The notes beneath the pieces were generated by a model. The model saw only the letters and a program-made list of their open reading frames with translations, was not told the origin of the DNA and did not search any database. A DNA stretch of 64,000 nucleotides from Heterostelium album PN500 (lineage: Eukaryota; Evosea; Eumycetozoa; Acytosteliales; Acytosteliaceae): assembly GCF_000004825.1 (NCBI RefSeq), contig NW_008805075.1, positions 497,788 through 561,787 of the forward strand, read 5' to 3'. A program made the translations under genes and the position numbers. Positions 22,417 through 32,575 of the stretch are shown piece by piece. The number at the start of each line of letters is the position of its first letter. The first letter of the stretch is position 1.

Positions 22417-23137
22417 TATTAAAAAAACTAAGACAAAAGAAATATTTATATATATATTTTTAATTAATAATGATTCCTCTTTATTTAAAAGTAGAGATTT
22501 AAGAAATTATTGATTTAAAAAATAAAAAATATATACAAAATAATCTCGCAATTTTTGATATTTCTCATTTCAAAAGTTAAACGTTTTTCATCTAACCTTA
22601 ACCCCCATATATAAAATTACAGAATCAATATAAATAAATACATATTTATTAGTGGTCTGATTGTCATTAATAATGAATTTGTATTTTAATTCGTGACAAA
22701 TAATCACTCTTTTTAGGATTTTTTAAATAAAAATAGTTGTGTGAATTCCCACCTCTTTAAAATAATTGTAATTCATCAGATAATATTTTTTTTATAGTGA
22801 TTTTCTTTTAACTTTCAAAAATTTAATAATCACTAGCACTTCCGAGTATTTTTTATATCAGATAATATTGTTTTTATAGTGATTCGCTATTATTATTTTG
22901 TGATACAATATTATCTGTTTGTAAAAAAAAATTAATCATATAAAAGGATTCAAAGTACAAAAATGTTTCAGTGATGTGTGTTATAAAAATGCTATTAAAA
23001 TTTTGTAATGTATACATTTTTTTAAAAATAATTAAAAGAAATCAATTACTTTTGAACATAAAACTAAATAAGAGTAAATTGTTATTACATTTATATTTTT
23101 TTACATTTCTATTCTTTTTATATTTATATATAAACAA
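22417..23137 (+). other. Intergenic with a structured repeat
   Basis: A/T-rich upstream region shared by the divergent methyltransferase and the IucA/IucC pseudogene. It contains the hairpin/direct-repeat element listed separately (22775-22917). No frame is supported. Confidence 0.5.
22775..22917. repeat. Duplicated ATCAGATAATATT element with hairpin
   Basis: ATCAGATAATATT...TTTATAGTGATT occurs twice, at 22775-22802 and 22857-22884. The second copy forms a perfect 12-bp inverted repeat: CAGATAATATTG at 22859-22870 pairs with CAATATTATCTG at 22906-22917. AGTGATT at 22796 likewise pairs with AATCACT at 22827. It could be a small MITE-like relic or a structured RNA; no flanking target duplication is evident. 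Confidence 0.6.
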
Positions 23138-24797
23138 TGGATAATATAGATTTATTAAATTTTAATATTAATTATTTAAATTTTAATTATTTCAATCAAG
23201 TTTTAATTTTATTAAATCTAATCATAATATAAAAACTACAAATTTTTTAAATTATTTTGTTTGTTCAGAACAATCAAGTTTTGACAAGTTATTTGTATCA
23301 ATCATAAGAGAACAACTCTTACCTTTCACTTCAATACCATTAATATTACAACCAAATTCTATTAATATATTTCAAAATAAGTCATCATCATGTGATAATG
23401 TTCATGAACTATCATTTAAAATAAATAAGTTATATGGATTTCAATTCTTTTCATTTGAACATCCAGTTAAGATTAGATCAATAACAAATAATAATAATAA
23501 TAATGATGATGATGATGAAACAGTAGTAGTAGTGGATAGTTGTTTAGATTTAATCGAACTTCTAAGAGAGAATGCTTCATATTCAGATATTGACAAATTT
23601 AAAGAAGAGATTGTTAATAGTATCTGTAATATGGCATTAATCTCTAGTTGATGATCTTTTGAATGAAATCAAATATATTTCATTAAAGAATAGTCTAAAC
23701 TATCTATCAGAGTATGCTGATTTCAAATCTAAACAAGATAATGAATCATATTTTGATAAATTCTTATTTTATGATCAATTACATGTATGTATTTTTTCTT
23801 TCATTTTTATTATTTTAGTAGTATTAATATTAAATTATATATTTATCAATTCTAGATTCTTGGTCATCATATACATCCAAGTTTTAAACATCGTTGGTTT
23901 CACTTGAAGAAGTAGTTCAATACTCCTATGAATTGAAGAAACAACTTCCTATTCGTTTCATTGGTCTCCACAAGTCTGTCGGTCGATATAGTATGATCGA
24001 TATGAATGATAACCCAACTGACTACTTCTTTAGATTATTTCCATCGTTTGTTAAGGAATCTATTCAATCATATTGCACAGATAACCAGTTGAATATAGAA
24101 GACTATCTGATATGCCCAATGTATCCATTCCAAGACACCAATACTCTACCGAGTCAGTTTCAAGAGGAATTAGATAATCTAACATTAGTCATCTTCCCAG
24201 AGTCTATACAGTTGCCATCATACCCAACTGCGCCAGTAAGAAACTTGATACCGCTACTCCCAGGAAATCATAGTAACAACTACACTGTACCACATATCAA
24301 ATTCTCGATTCCAATTCAATTGACAAACTTTGTTCGGTTATTGCCAAATGATTATATACCAATATGTACATCCATCTCGAAAGTACTAACCAAGATATCA
24401 TCATTGGAGGGATCGCCATTCAATGAGAGAGTTATCTTTCTTCAAGAGCTTGGTGGCATCTATCATTCAAATGAAGAACTTAGATATCAAAACTTTGGTA
24501 CCATTTAGAAAGAGAATTCCTCTGTACCCCTAATGACCAACCGATAAGTTCTTGTTCATTATTTAATCAGTCACCGATTCCAACTAAACAAAGCCAACTA
24601 TCAGCTACAACAATCCATCATTCTATACTCTCTGAACTGATTCACCAATATATCGATACATAGAGTATAACTTCATTAGAAACCGGTGTTAAAGAATGGT
24701 TTAAAATATTCTTCACTTTTGTTGGAACCAAATATCATTCCACTTTCAAAGTATGGTATTGCGCTGGAGTCACACCAACTCCATAATCTTTGCCAAT
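23138..24797 (+). pseudogene. IucA/IucC siderophore-synthetase family pseudogene
   Basis: The text across several frames follows the NRPS-independent siderophore synthetase order. A helical N-terminal region (SSFDKLFVSIIREQLLPF; EEIVNSICNMALISS) is followed by ILGHHIHPSFKHR (GH-x-HP-x-K motif). Then come SLEEVVQYSYELKKQLPI, PTAPVRNLIPLLPG (PT-S-RTL motif), PHIKFSIPIQLTNFVRLLP (IKLS-ITN-R motif) and finally PLSKYGIALESHQLHN. An intron at 23784-23856 is still recognisable. Frame slips near 23650 and 23900 and stops after 24508 destroy the protein. Members condense carboxylates with amines using ATP to make siderophores. Such genes are mainly bacterial and fungal, so an old lateral acquisition followed by loss is plausible but inferred. 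Confidence 0.8.
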
Positions 24798-25244
24798 GGT
24801 AAGTTTAAAAATTCTAAGAGTTTTAATAAAAATTAACTTAAAAACTCTTTAACAATGTCATTAGAATTACTCTATGAAAATGAAGAAATAAGAGATAAAA
24901 ATGATAACTAAGAAAAATGTAAATTCAAAATTACTCAATATACTTAGGATTTGAATCATAAATTGTTTAAAAATTCTCAAAAGAATAATATTAGTAATTG
25001 TTGAAATTAAATAAATTCGGGTAACATTTGACATATAATATGTAATATAATACACCCTGTTAAAAATGTTGATTATTTGCAAAATCTGAAAATTTTTTAA
25101 ACCAATTGAGTTAGTGAAAAAAATAAAAGTCTGAATAGGTCGACTTCTTTCGAAGGAAGTTAAATACTTCTTTAATGAAAGAAATAAAAAATCAGTTTTT
25201 TATACATATAAATACAGTGAATTCATTGTTTTAATATTAAAAAA
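24798..25244 (+). other. Intergenic, no feature seen
   Basis: A/T-rich; a GAAGGAAGTT/AACTTC-type short inverted repeat lies near 25141-25175. No coding frame is supported beyond chance. Confidence 0.4.
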
Positions 25245-25601
25245 ATGAAGATTATAATTTTATTACTTTCTATTTACTTTGTTTTTTCTAACGCTTGTGA
25301 TTTTAAACAAACAACAATTGTATTTGTTCCAACGGATCCAATTCTAATTGATGCCGGACATATATCAGGTCGAGCATGCCTTTTGATTAATCCCCAAAGC
25401 AATGAATATCTATATACTTTTGAGAAAGGGGCAACAAACACAATTGGCGATGCATTTTACAACCTAAAAGCTCATAACAAACTTTATCTCATTGCTGTCT
25501 CAGGAAAAACAACCTATTTTACCAATATAGAGACTCTTGTTGTTTCTGATCCAAGCTCACCTTTTACCTATGTCAGAGTCTCGGCAAAAACAATTGACTA
25601 A
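25245..25601 (+). CDS. Small secreted protein, tandem paralog 1
   Basis: Single-exon 118-residue protein. A signal peptide (MKIIILLLSIYFVFSNA) is followed by a compact Cys-containing domain: two cysteines near the start and at GRACL, then alternating hydrophobic beta-strand-like stretches (YLYTFEKG, YLIAVSGKTTYF, TLVVSD). It aligns by eye with the next gene (signal, AC at the cleavage site, FVP/FIP, GHISG/GYIFG, AC, TFE, F.HL/YNL, SAK near the end). No known family was recognised; an extracellular or vacuolar role is inferred from the signal peptide. The start is the only ATG upstream of the signal. Confidence 0.75.
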   Translation: MKIIILLLSIYFVFSNACDFKQTTIVFVPTDPILIDAGHISGRACLLINPQSNEYLYTFEKGATNTIGDAFYNLKAHNKLYLIAVSGKTTYFTNIETLVVSDPSSPFTYVRVSAKTID

Positions 25602-25959
25602 ATAAAAACAATAACCAATGTTTTTCTTTATCAAAAAAATAAAATAAAAATTTAACAAAAAAAAAGTCTATTATTTGTCTATTGTGTATCATCGCATAAT
25701 AAAAGTCTAAATTATTTAATCTTATTAAAAGTTAGATTATTATAATAACCAAAAATTATTTGACCACTCATATTTTATTAGATGTGGGTGATCAATTAAT
25801 TTATTCATTCGTTTAAAGTCAGAAAAAATATAAAAAATTAAATAAATCAGTAAATTTATAGTTATATTTAGTAAATAAATATGTTTTACTTATATTACGA
25901 AACTTTTATTTAAATTTATTATATTTTATATATATATATAAATATATATGTTTGATCAA
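25602..25959 (+). other. Intergenic between tandem secreted-protein genes
   Basis: A/T-rich spacer with no frame, ending in a TATATATA run directly upstream of the second gene. Confidence 0.4.
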
Positions 25960-26310
25960 ATGAAATTTTTAGTCTTTCTATTTCTTTGGATTTTGGTTAT
26001 TTCAGATGCATGTACTATAGTGAAAACAAGACTAAGGTTTATTCCTTCAGAAGAGGATGTTTACGGTGATCCTGGATATATATTTGGACCGGCTTGCATG
26101 AAAAGAGACATCAATACGAATATCTATACTTTTGAATTTGATAATAGTTTGGAAAATGGAATAACAGATGATTTCGACCATCTAAATCCTTATCTCAATA
26201 TTATGGTAACAATTCCATACCATGTATCAGTCTACTCTGATTTAACATTTTTAGAATTTTCAGAACCATTTCTAAGATTTTCAGCAAAAAATGAATCTAT
26301 ATTTGTATAA
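25960..26310 (+). CDS. Small secreted protein, tandem paralog 2
   Basis: Single exon. I take the ATG at 25960, giving 116 residues, because MKFLVFLFLWILVISDAC aligns with the signal peptide of the preceding paralog. An in-frame ATG 12 bases upstream would add only MFDQ. The mature part contains RFIPSEED, GDPGYIFGPAC and TFEFDN at positions matching paralog 1, and ends SAKNESIFV. Divergence is high, so the duplication is old. Function unknown. Confidence 0.72.
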   Translation: MKFLVFLFLWILVISDACTIVKTRLRFIPSEEDVYGDPGYIFGPACMKRDINTNIYTFEFDNSLENGITDDFDHLNPYLNIMVTIPYHVSVYSDLTFLEFSEPFLRFSAKNESIFV

Positions 26311-27984
26311 CCAAATGCTATAAAAAAATAATAATTTTAAATAAAAATATATTTTTTAAGTTGTGATGATGCTATTGTTTATACGAGGGAGAAACTTTAT
26401 TTTAAAGATTATAAAAAGTTGCATTTGAAAGTCAACAAGAAATAAATTCTTACTTTTAAAATTTATTATAAAGTATAATACTTCTGACTACTTCATAAGA
26501 TTGTTTGCGAAGGAATCCATAACAACTAAACAATAAAGTTTTGATAGTATTAACATATTTAAAAAAAAAATCAATTAAAATTTGTTTTTTTTGTTTTTTT
26601 TTTATTTGATTACACATCATAATACAGAATGTGATCAATCTAGATTCAGATCTTTTATTTTGGTTGACTTTATTGGTGAAGATAAGAAGAGATGTTAAAC
26701 AGACAGATTCAATTGCAAGAATTTGTTGAGTTGTTGTTGTTGGTGTAATGTTCATAGCGATAATAATGCAAAAAATAACTTTTATTTCAAAATGTTTTAA
26801 ATTTAAAAAAAAAATAACTTTTTTTGACCATTATCCATCATTTTTTTGTGTAACGCAATGAAGTCTCTCTATCTTCCTACTTCAACAACCTAACGACTTA
26901 TCACGATGAGAGGAATTTTATTTTTTTTTTTATCTTTTTGTTGGAAAAAAAAAAACATTGGACTATTTTTGATTATTGTAGAACAATAAGGAGGACCTTA
27001 CGTAAAATAATTCTGTGAAAACAATCTGAAACCAAAAAAAATAAATCTGAAAAAAATAAATTAAATTATCATTTTTTTTGCACAAAAACCAAAAAAAGAC
27101 CCAAGAGTGGTTTGATTTTTATCTTTTTGATCAATTTTTAAACATTAACAATATTTTATTTAAATATGTATTATTAAAATTATTTAAATAATAATTATAA
27201 TAGTTCTAAGTTGAATCGATCTAGAATAGAAAGAATAAAAAGAAGAGAAAGAATCAGAATTTTTTTTTAAAAATTACTTTATTTGTTTAATAAATTATTT
27301 TATTTTCACAAGCACAAAAATTAGATACCAAATAAGAGATATTAGATAAATTGATCATCATAGTCATTCTATCTAAAACAATAAATAAATAATAAAAATT
27401 ATAAATAAATTAAAATCAAATCAAATCAAATCAAAACACACAATCATCAACCTTGAACCAACCACGGTAATCCACACTCACTACAATAAAACAATTAATC
27501 AATCAATCAACCAACCATACATACCACCACATTACTGAAAATCATTCACAGGCAACAAAAAGCAGCATATATATATATATATATTGTTTAAACAAACCAA
27601 AAAAACAACAATTCAATTCAATTATAATTACTCTTGCCTCAACTTTAATATCTATATATAGTTAAATTTATATATAAACTTTATAAAATACCCATTTATC
27701 TTCTTTTTCTTTTTTTAAAATCTCATCTCATCTCTTTTCCTTTAAACTACTACTATTTTAAAATTGATTAATCAATTTTGTATTATTAGTGTTTTATTAT
27801 TATATTTTGTTGTTTGTAATTTTAGTAAGTTTACAAAAGTTAAATTAATATTATAGTTTTATTTTTGTATAAAAATAATTAGGTATGACATCAAAGATTT
27901 AAAAGTTATTGAATTGAACAAACTAGTTTGTTTCAAGGTATTAATACTTGTTTTTTTTTTTTGTTTTTATAATCATAGAAAATA
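26311..27984 (+). other. Long intergenic region with one doubtful small minus-strand ORF
   Basis: Mostly A/T homopolymers, with (TCAAA)n near 27415-27435 and an (AT)n run near 27570. It presumably carries the 5' UTR and promoter of the gene at 27985. On the minus strand, 26755 to about 26600 reads MNITPTTTTQQILAIESVCL then TSLLIFTNKVNQNKRSES, with coding-like codons, but it runs into poly-Lys and has no other support. Nothing else is visible. Confidence 0.35.
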
Positions 27985-30900
27985 ATGAGTAAATTACATA
28001 TATCTTCATCGTCGTCGTCGTCATCCTCTGGACATGGACATGTCCATGGTCATGTGGTTCATGGACACGTTGGCTTAATGGATACACAGATCACAAATTT
28101 GGAATCGTTATTGGTCAAGATGGAAGAGACACTGAATGATTCCGACTATAAAGACAACAGCTACAACAAGGTCAGAAAGAGAAAGAACGACAAGGAAGAG
28201 AGACACCTGCTAGCACGTCTCGGTGTATTGATGCGTCATCTCATTGAGTTCAAAGGTGATCGTTCAATGGTGCACATATTCCATCTCCGATTCATACACA
28301 CCGCTCAACCGATAAAACGACATCGTCTCGCCAAGATCACCTCACAAATCACTGAATACATTAGAATTATGAACAAGTCGATACCGGGTGGCGCTGCTGC
28401 TGCTCTTGGAATATCCAACGATTCTCCACCACTCTCACTTAATATCAATAGCAATAGCAACAACAACAACAATGAATCAGAATCACAATTACAACAATCA
28501 TCAAGTATAATATCAAATTCAAGTTCAAACAACAACAATAATAATAACAATTCACCTGGTTTATTACATCTAAGTTTAGTTAATAGTAATAACGGTATAA
28601 ATGTATTAAAAGATAATGTAAAAGATAATAATGTAAAAGATAGTAATAATAATAATAATAATTTAGTAAATAGTTTAAGTAGTAGTAATAATAATAATAG
28701 TATTAATAATAATAGTGGTAGTAATAGTAGTAGTAGTACACCTTCTCCTTCACCTGGACATATGTCACCGGGGTTATCATCATCTTCACCACCACCAGCA
28801 TCATACTTTATTAAAGAGGCACCGGAAGTAAAGATTGCGCGTGAACTACTCGATTATCTTACATCGCATCGTGTCGATCCAGATAACTCTTTGGTTGGCT
28901 GTGAGCTTAGTTCGTCGTATGTAGATGGTCTCTTTAAGTATAGATCACAACACTCTTTCAACAAACGATCTCTTATCAACATGATAAAGAACTGGGGTTC
29001 ACTCAAAGACGAATCACTAATCAAAGATGTAAGACGTATGTCCAACGTACTCAACAGTCTCGATTTTAAACGTGGTGAATTAGTTATCGTTGATATCAGC
29101 AGTAGTAATAATCAACAACAAATAAATCAATTGAAATCATCAAATAATAGTAGTAATAATAATAGTAACAATAACAATAATAACAGTAACGATGATGATG
29201 ATGATTTCTTTGATTTAGATGATATTGATACAAATAATAATAACAATAACAATAATAACAACAATAACTATAATAATAATAATAATAATCAAGATGAATC
29301 AATAGAATTAAGTGGTTCAAATGTATATATTTTCGGTAGATTTGAAGAGGAACATATTAATCGTAGTTGTAAGGTGTATACTAATCCATCGGAGGATTCA
29401 AAGACTGCTCTTGCCACTTTTAATATTGCCAATGTCTACAAACTCAGTCCAGAGATCTTAGAGTTGATTCGCTCAGAGAAGAGTACTAGCAAGTTGATCT
29501 CAGACCCTTCGATTCCTTTCAATCATATGCTCACCTACAAGGAGAATGAAATACTACATCGCTACTTGGAGAGACGTGGTGTCGACAGCTCGTTGCTCAC
29601 TGTAAAGTCGCGTCACTCCACTCTGGGAATAGCGGATCTGCCTGCGTTGAAGAAGGCGATTCACGAAGTGACAGAGTTGGAATGGCATCTCACTACACTG
29701 CCACTGCTGCCCGACATTCTTCAGGTTGCCAAGCAAGAAGCCAAGCCATTCTTGGACAACGTGAGGAAGACGTGCTTCTACATACCGCTACTGCTGCAAC
29801 TGGAAGAGTCGGTGCGTCACATCGAGAGCGATCGAGAGAAGAAACTGCGATCTCGAATTCACCAACTGATCACAACACTCGATGCCATCCTCCAAAAGAT
29901 TATCAGTGAGAAGCGAGAGATTCTCGATGGATCCGCCAAGAACAAGCTGTCGCAGTGGTGGCTTGCTCTGATTCGTGAGAATACAGAATCGTTCCTCTCG
30001 AAACTATCATTCGACTTTAATGCAGTACCTGCCGACTACCTTGAGAAACCACCTCAAAACATTGCTGCCGTAAGATATAATTTGGATTTATTACATAATC
30101 TATTACCATCAAATGTAAGTGTGTTTGAAAGATTATCTTATTATGATAAATTATTAATTATTAAATCGTAATTTTATTTGTATTAATAATAATAATAGGG
30201 TGAAGATACACATATTAGGATTCAATTTAAGAAATTAGTTGAAAAATTAAATCATTCGATCTATCCTGTGATTGAATTGTTTGTTTTGAAATGTAAATTA
30301 GTAATTTTAGATTCGTTCGATGCTTTGGAGAATACATCGATTGCACAGATGGAAACGAGTGGACATCTAGAAATGTCTTATCTAAAGGAGTTGTTCAACA
30401 GACGAAAAGATGTAACCGATAAACATCGTTGTAATCAGATCGAACGACTCTACAAAGACATTGAGTATATCTTGGAGATGAAGCGATTAGAGTTGAACCC
30501 AAGTGAGAAACGATTGGATATTGTGCCGATCTCTGGTATTGCATTCGGTAGACTGCACCGTCTTGAGAATGAAATGAGAACCGTACTCGATATTTGGAAA
30601 CATCTCGATACCAATCACCACCAAGCTCAGCAGCTACAAAATTTGGCAAACTCAATGGCCTCCAGTGGTATCAGTATTGGCAGTGGAAACAACTCACCGG
30701 GACACTCACCAAAGAATTCGTTTCTAAAATTTGGAACTTCTCCTAACAACTCACACGCTGACCACGTTCCACCACAAAAACCACTCCCACAGCCACCAAA
30801 GAAGGCTCCAAAGGAAGAGAAACGTTGGAATGAACCGTATAAACCAATCAGTCGCCTTTTATCGCAACAGATCTTAACTAGTCAGAGGATAAAGACACAA

Positions 30901-31134
30901 CCACTCTCTCAACAACACCGAAATGAGCTAACAGGCAGTGGATCTACTTCCACTCGTGACATACCATCGGCATCATCGATATTCCAACACACCCCACCCG
31001 CTTCGACCACACCAAGCGACTTCCTCCGATCACCATCCCCTTCATCTCAAATGAATTCATCTTCCTCCAACTCTAATTCTGGTGACAGTATTCCATTCGC
31101 AGAAGTCCACGAATATAACAACAGTGATAATTAA
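27985..31134 (+). CDS. Large protein with Ser/Asn low-complexity tracts, family not recognised
   Basis: Two exons (27985-30114, 30199-31134) join in phase 0 to 1021 residues. Order: Ser run and His-Gly-Val repeat (GHGHVHGHVVHGHVG), then a conserved helical segment (RHLLARLGVLMRHLIEFKGD). A long Asn/Ser insert and a second conserved block (EVKIARELLDYLTSHRVDPD) follow, then an acidic Asn/Asp tract and a helical body of about 350 residues (ADLPALKKAIHEVTELEWHL to KLELNPSEKR). The tail is Pro/Ser-rich with PPQKPLPQPPKK, an SH3-ligand-like stretch. There is no signal peptide and no TM segment, so it is probably cytoplasmic. Intact and highly coding; function unknown. The conserved parts are split by homopolymers as in many dictyostelid proteins. 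Confidence 0.85.
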
Positions 31135-31268
31135 TAAACACTTTCACTTTTAAAAAAGTAAACTAAAAAAAAAAGGATATTTAATGATTTGAAAATATAT
31201 TTTGTTTTTGAAAAAAAAGAAGAGATTTATTCTTTTATCTAAAGTATCTCTTGATCTCGTTATTGGAT

Positions 31269-32056
31269 TCAGTTTGTATATAATTTAAAGAATCCTGTTG
31301 TCGGCTCGGTAGTACCTTGCAATGAAGAAGATACGTCGAATGTATCATCAACGAGGTTTGATGATCCATTAGTTATGGAAATAGAATATGACGGATTATT
31401 AAAACCACCGCTTCTGTTAATTTGATTACTATACATTGGAATTCCAAATGAAGATGATAATGATTCTTCATTTTGTTGCTGTTGTTGAAGTTCTGCCTCT
31501 TTTGCTGAAGATCGGTATTTGATGGTCAATTTGGGTGCTTGAGACTCTACCTCATAGTCATAGACAAAACAAACACTCTTTAAAACATAAAAGTTGGTAT
31601 ATAATTCTGCAAGTTGAACTAATTGTTTATGAAACTATAAAAAACAATATAAAATGAGTTATAATTGCAAATTAATAGATAGAAAAAAATGAAATTTGTT
31701 ACCTTGTATGAAAAATAGGTAGATATTAAGAATACAGCTGCACCCACTACGAATATAGGAATTATAAAGATCAATTTCTTGCCATAAACGATTGTGATTA
31801 GACCGGATATCAAAAATGAAAGGAAGAAACCACCGACACCAATGATTAATAGAGGCCACCTTAGTTTTCTGTTGAATGCTCCCAATACATCTTTGAACTC
31901 ATCTCTAGTAAGATTCTCTTGAAGTTCCTCGGGATATTTGTTTACATCAAAAGTATGTATGAACTTCCTACCTGTAATAACTATGCTATCCATATCAGCA
32001 GTGGAGTTTAATTTATGATACTCCATGTTGGATGAAGATATTGATGTGGATAACAT
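31269..32056 (-). CDS. Two-TM membrane protein, family not recognised
   Basis: Exons 32056-31703 and 31634-31269 join in phase 0 (SYK|FHKQL) to 239 residues. The N-terminal half is soluble, with EELQENLTRDEFKDVLGAFN. Two TM segments are close together (PLLIIGVGGFFLSFLISGLI and LIFIIPIFVVGAAVFLISTY). The C-terminal part contains KLTIKYRS, a QQQQQ run and a Ser/Asn-rich tail ending FKLYTN. A hairpin-type membrane topology is likely. It is convergent with the preceding gene. Function unknown. Confidence 0.82.
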
Positions 32057-32575
32057 TGTTTTTTATACTATACTATACTACGATAGTGAAAATAAATATA
32101 TATATAATTTTAAATTGATATAAGAAAGTTTAAATTAATTCTTCCTTACATATATCCTTTCTTCTATTACAACTATACACCTGATAGATCTAACAACAAC
32201 AAATCTAAATTTCGCTAATCTTTTTATTTATGCATAACAGTGATGTATAAAACAAAAATACTAGGAAAAATATTATAATAAAAATATAATAATAAAAGTA
32301 AAAAAATAAAATTAAGATAAAGATAATTTAAATTTAAGTGACCTTATTTTCGAGCCTTCCCCAAAGCACACACAAATATCTTTTTTTGTTTAAAAAAAAT
32401 TAAAAATTTTTACAAGCTGACATCATTTTTTTGTTTTTTTGAGAAAAAAAAATTAAATTTTGTCGACAACAATGTTGTCATGATTGGTTTTATTTTTTGT
32501 TTTTTTTTTTTGGTGATTCCAATAGTGTTGGAATAGGGTTAGATTGGTTTAAAATCTGGTGGGTATGATCTCAAT
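32057..32575 (-). other. Intergenic, no feature seen
   Basis: A/T-rich 5' flank of the two-TM gene and 3' flank of the ATPase. It includes the ATPase 3' region with poly-T runs. No coding frame. Confidence 0.45.

Noticed and set aside
28305-29320. Leu/Tyr-rich minus-strand frames
   Set aside because: Reverse translation of Asn and Ser codon runs in the large low-complexity gene.
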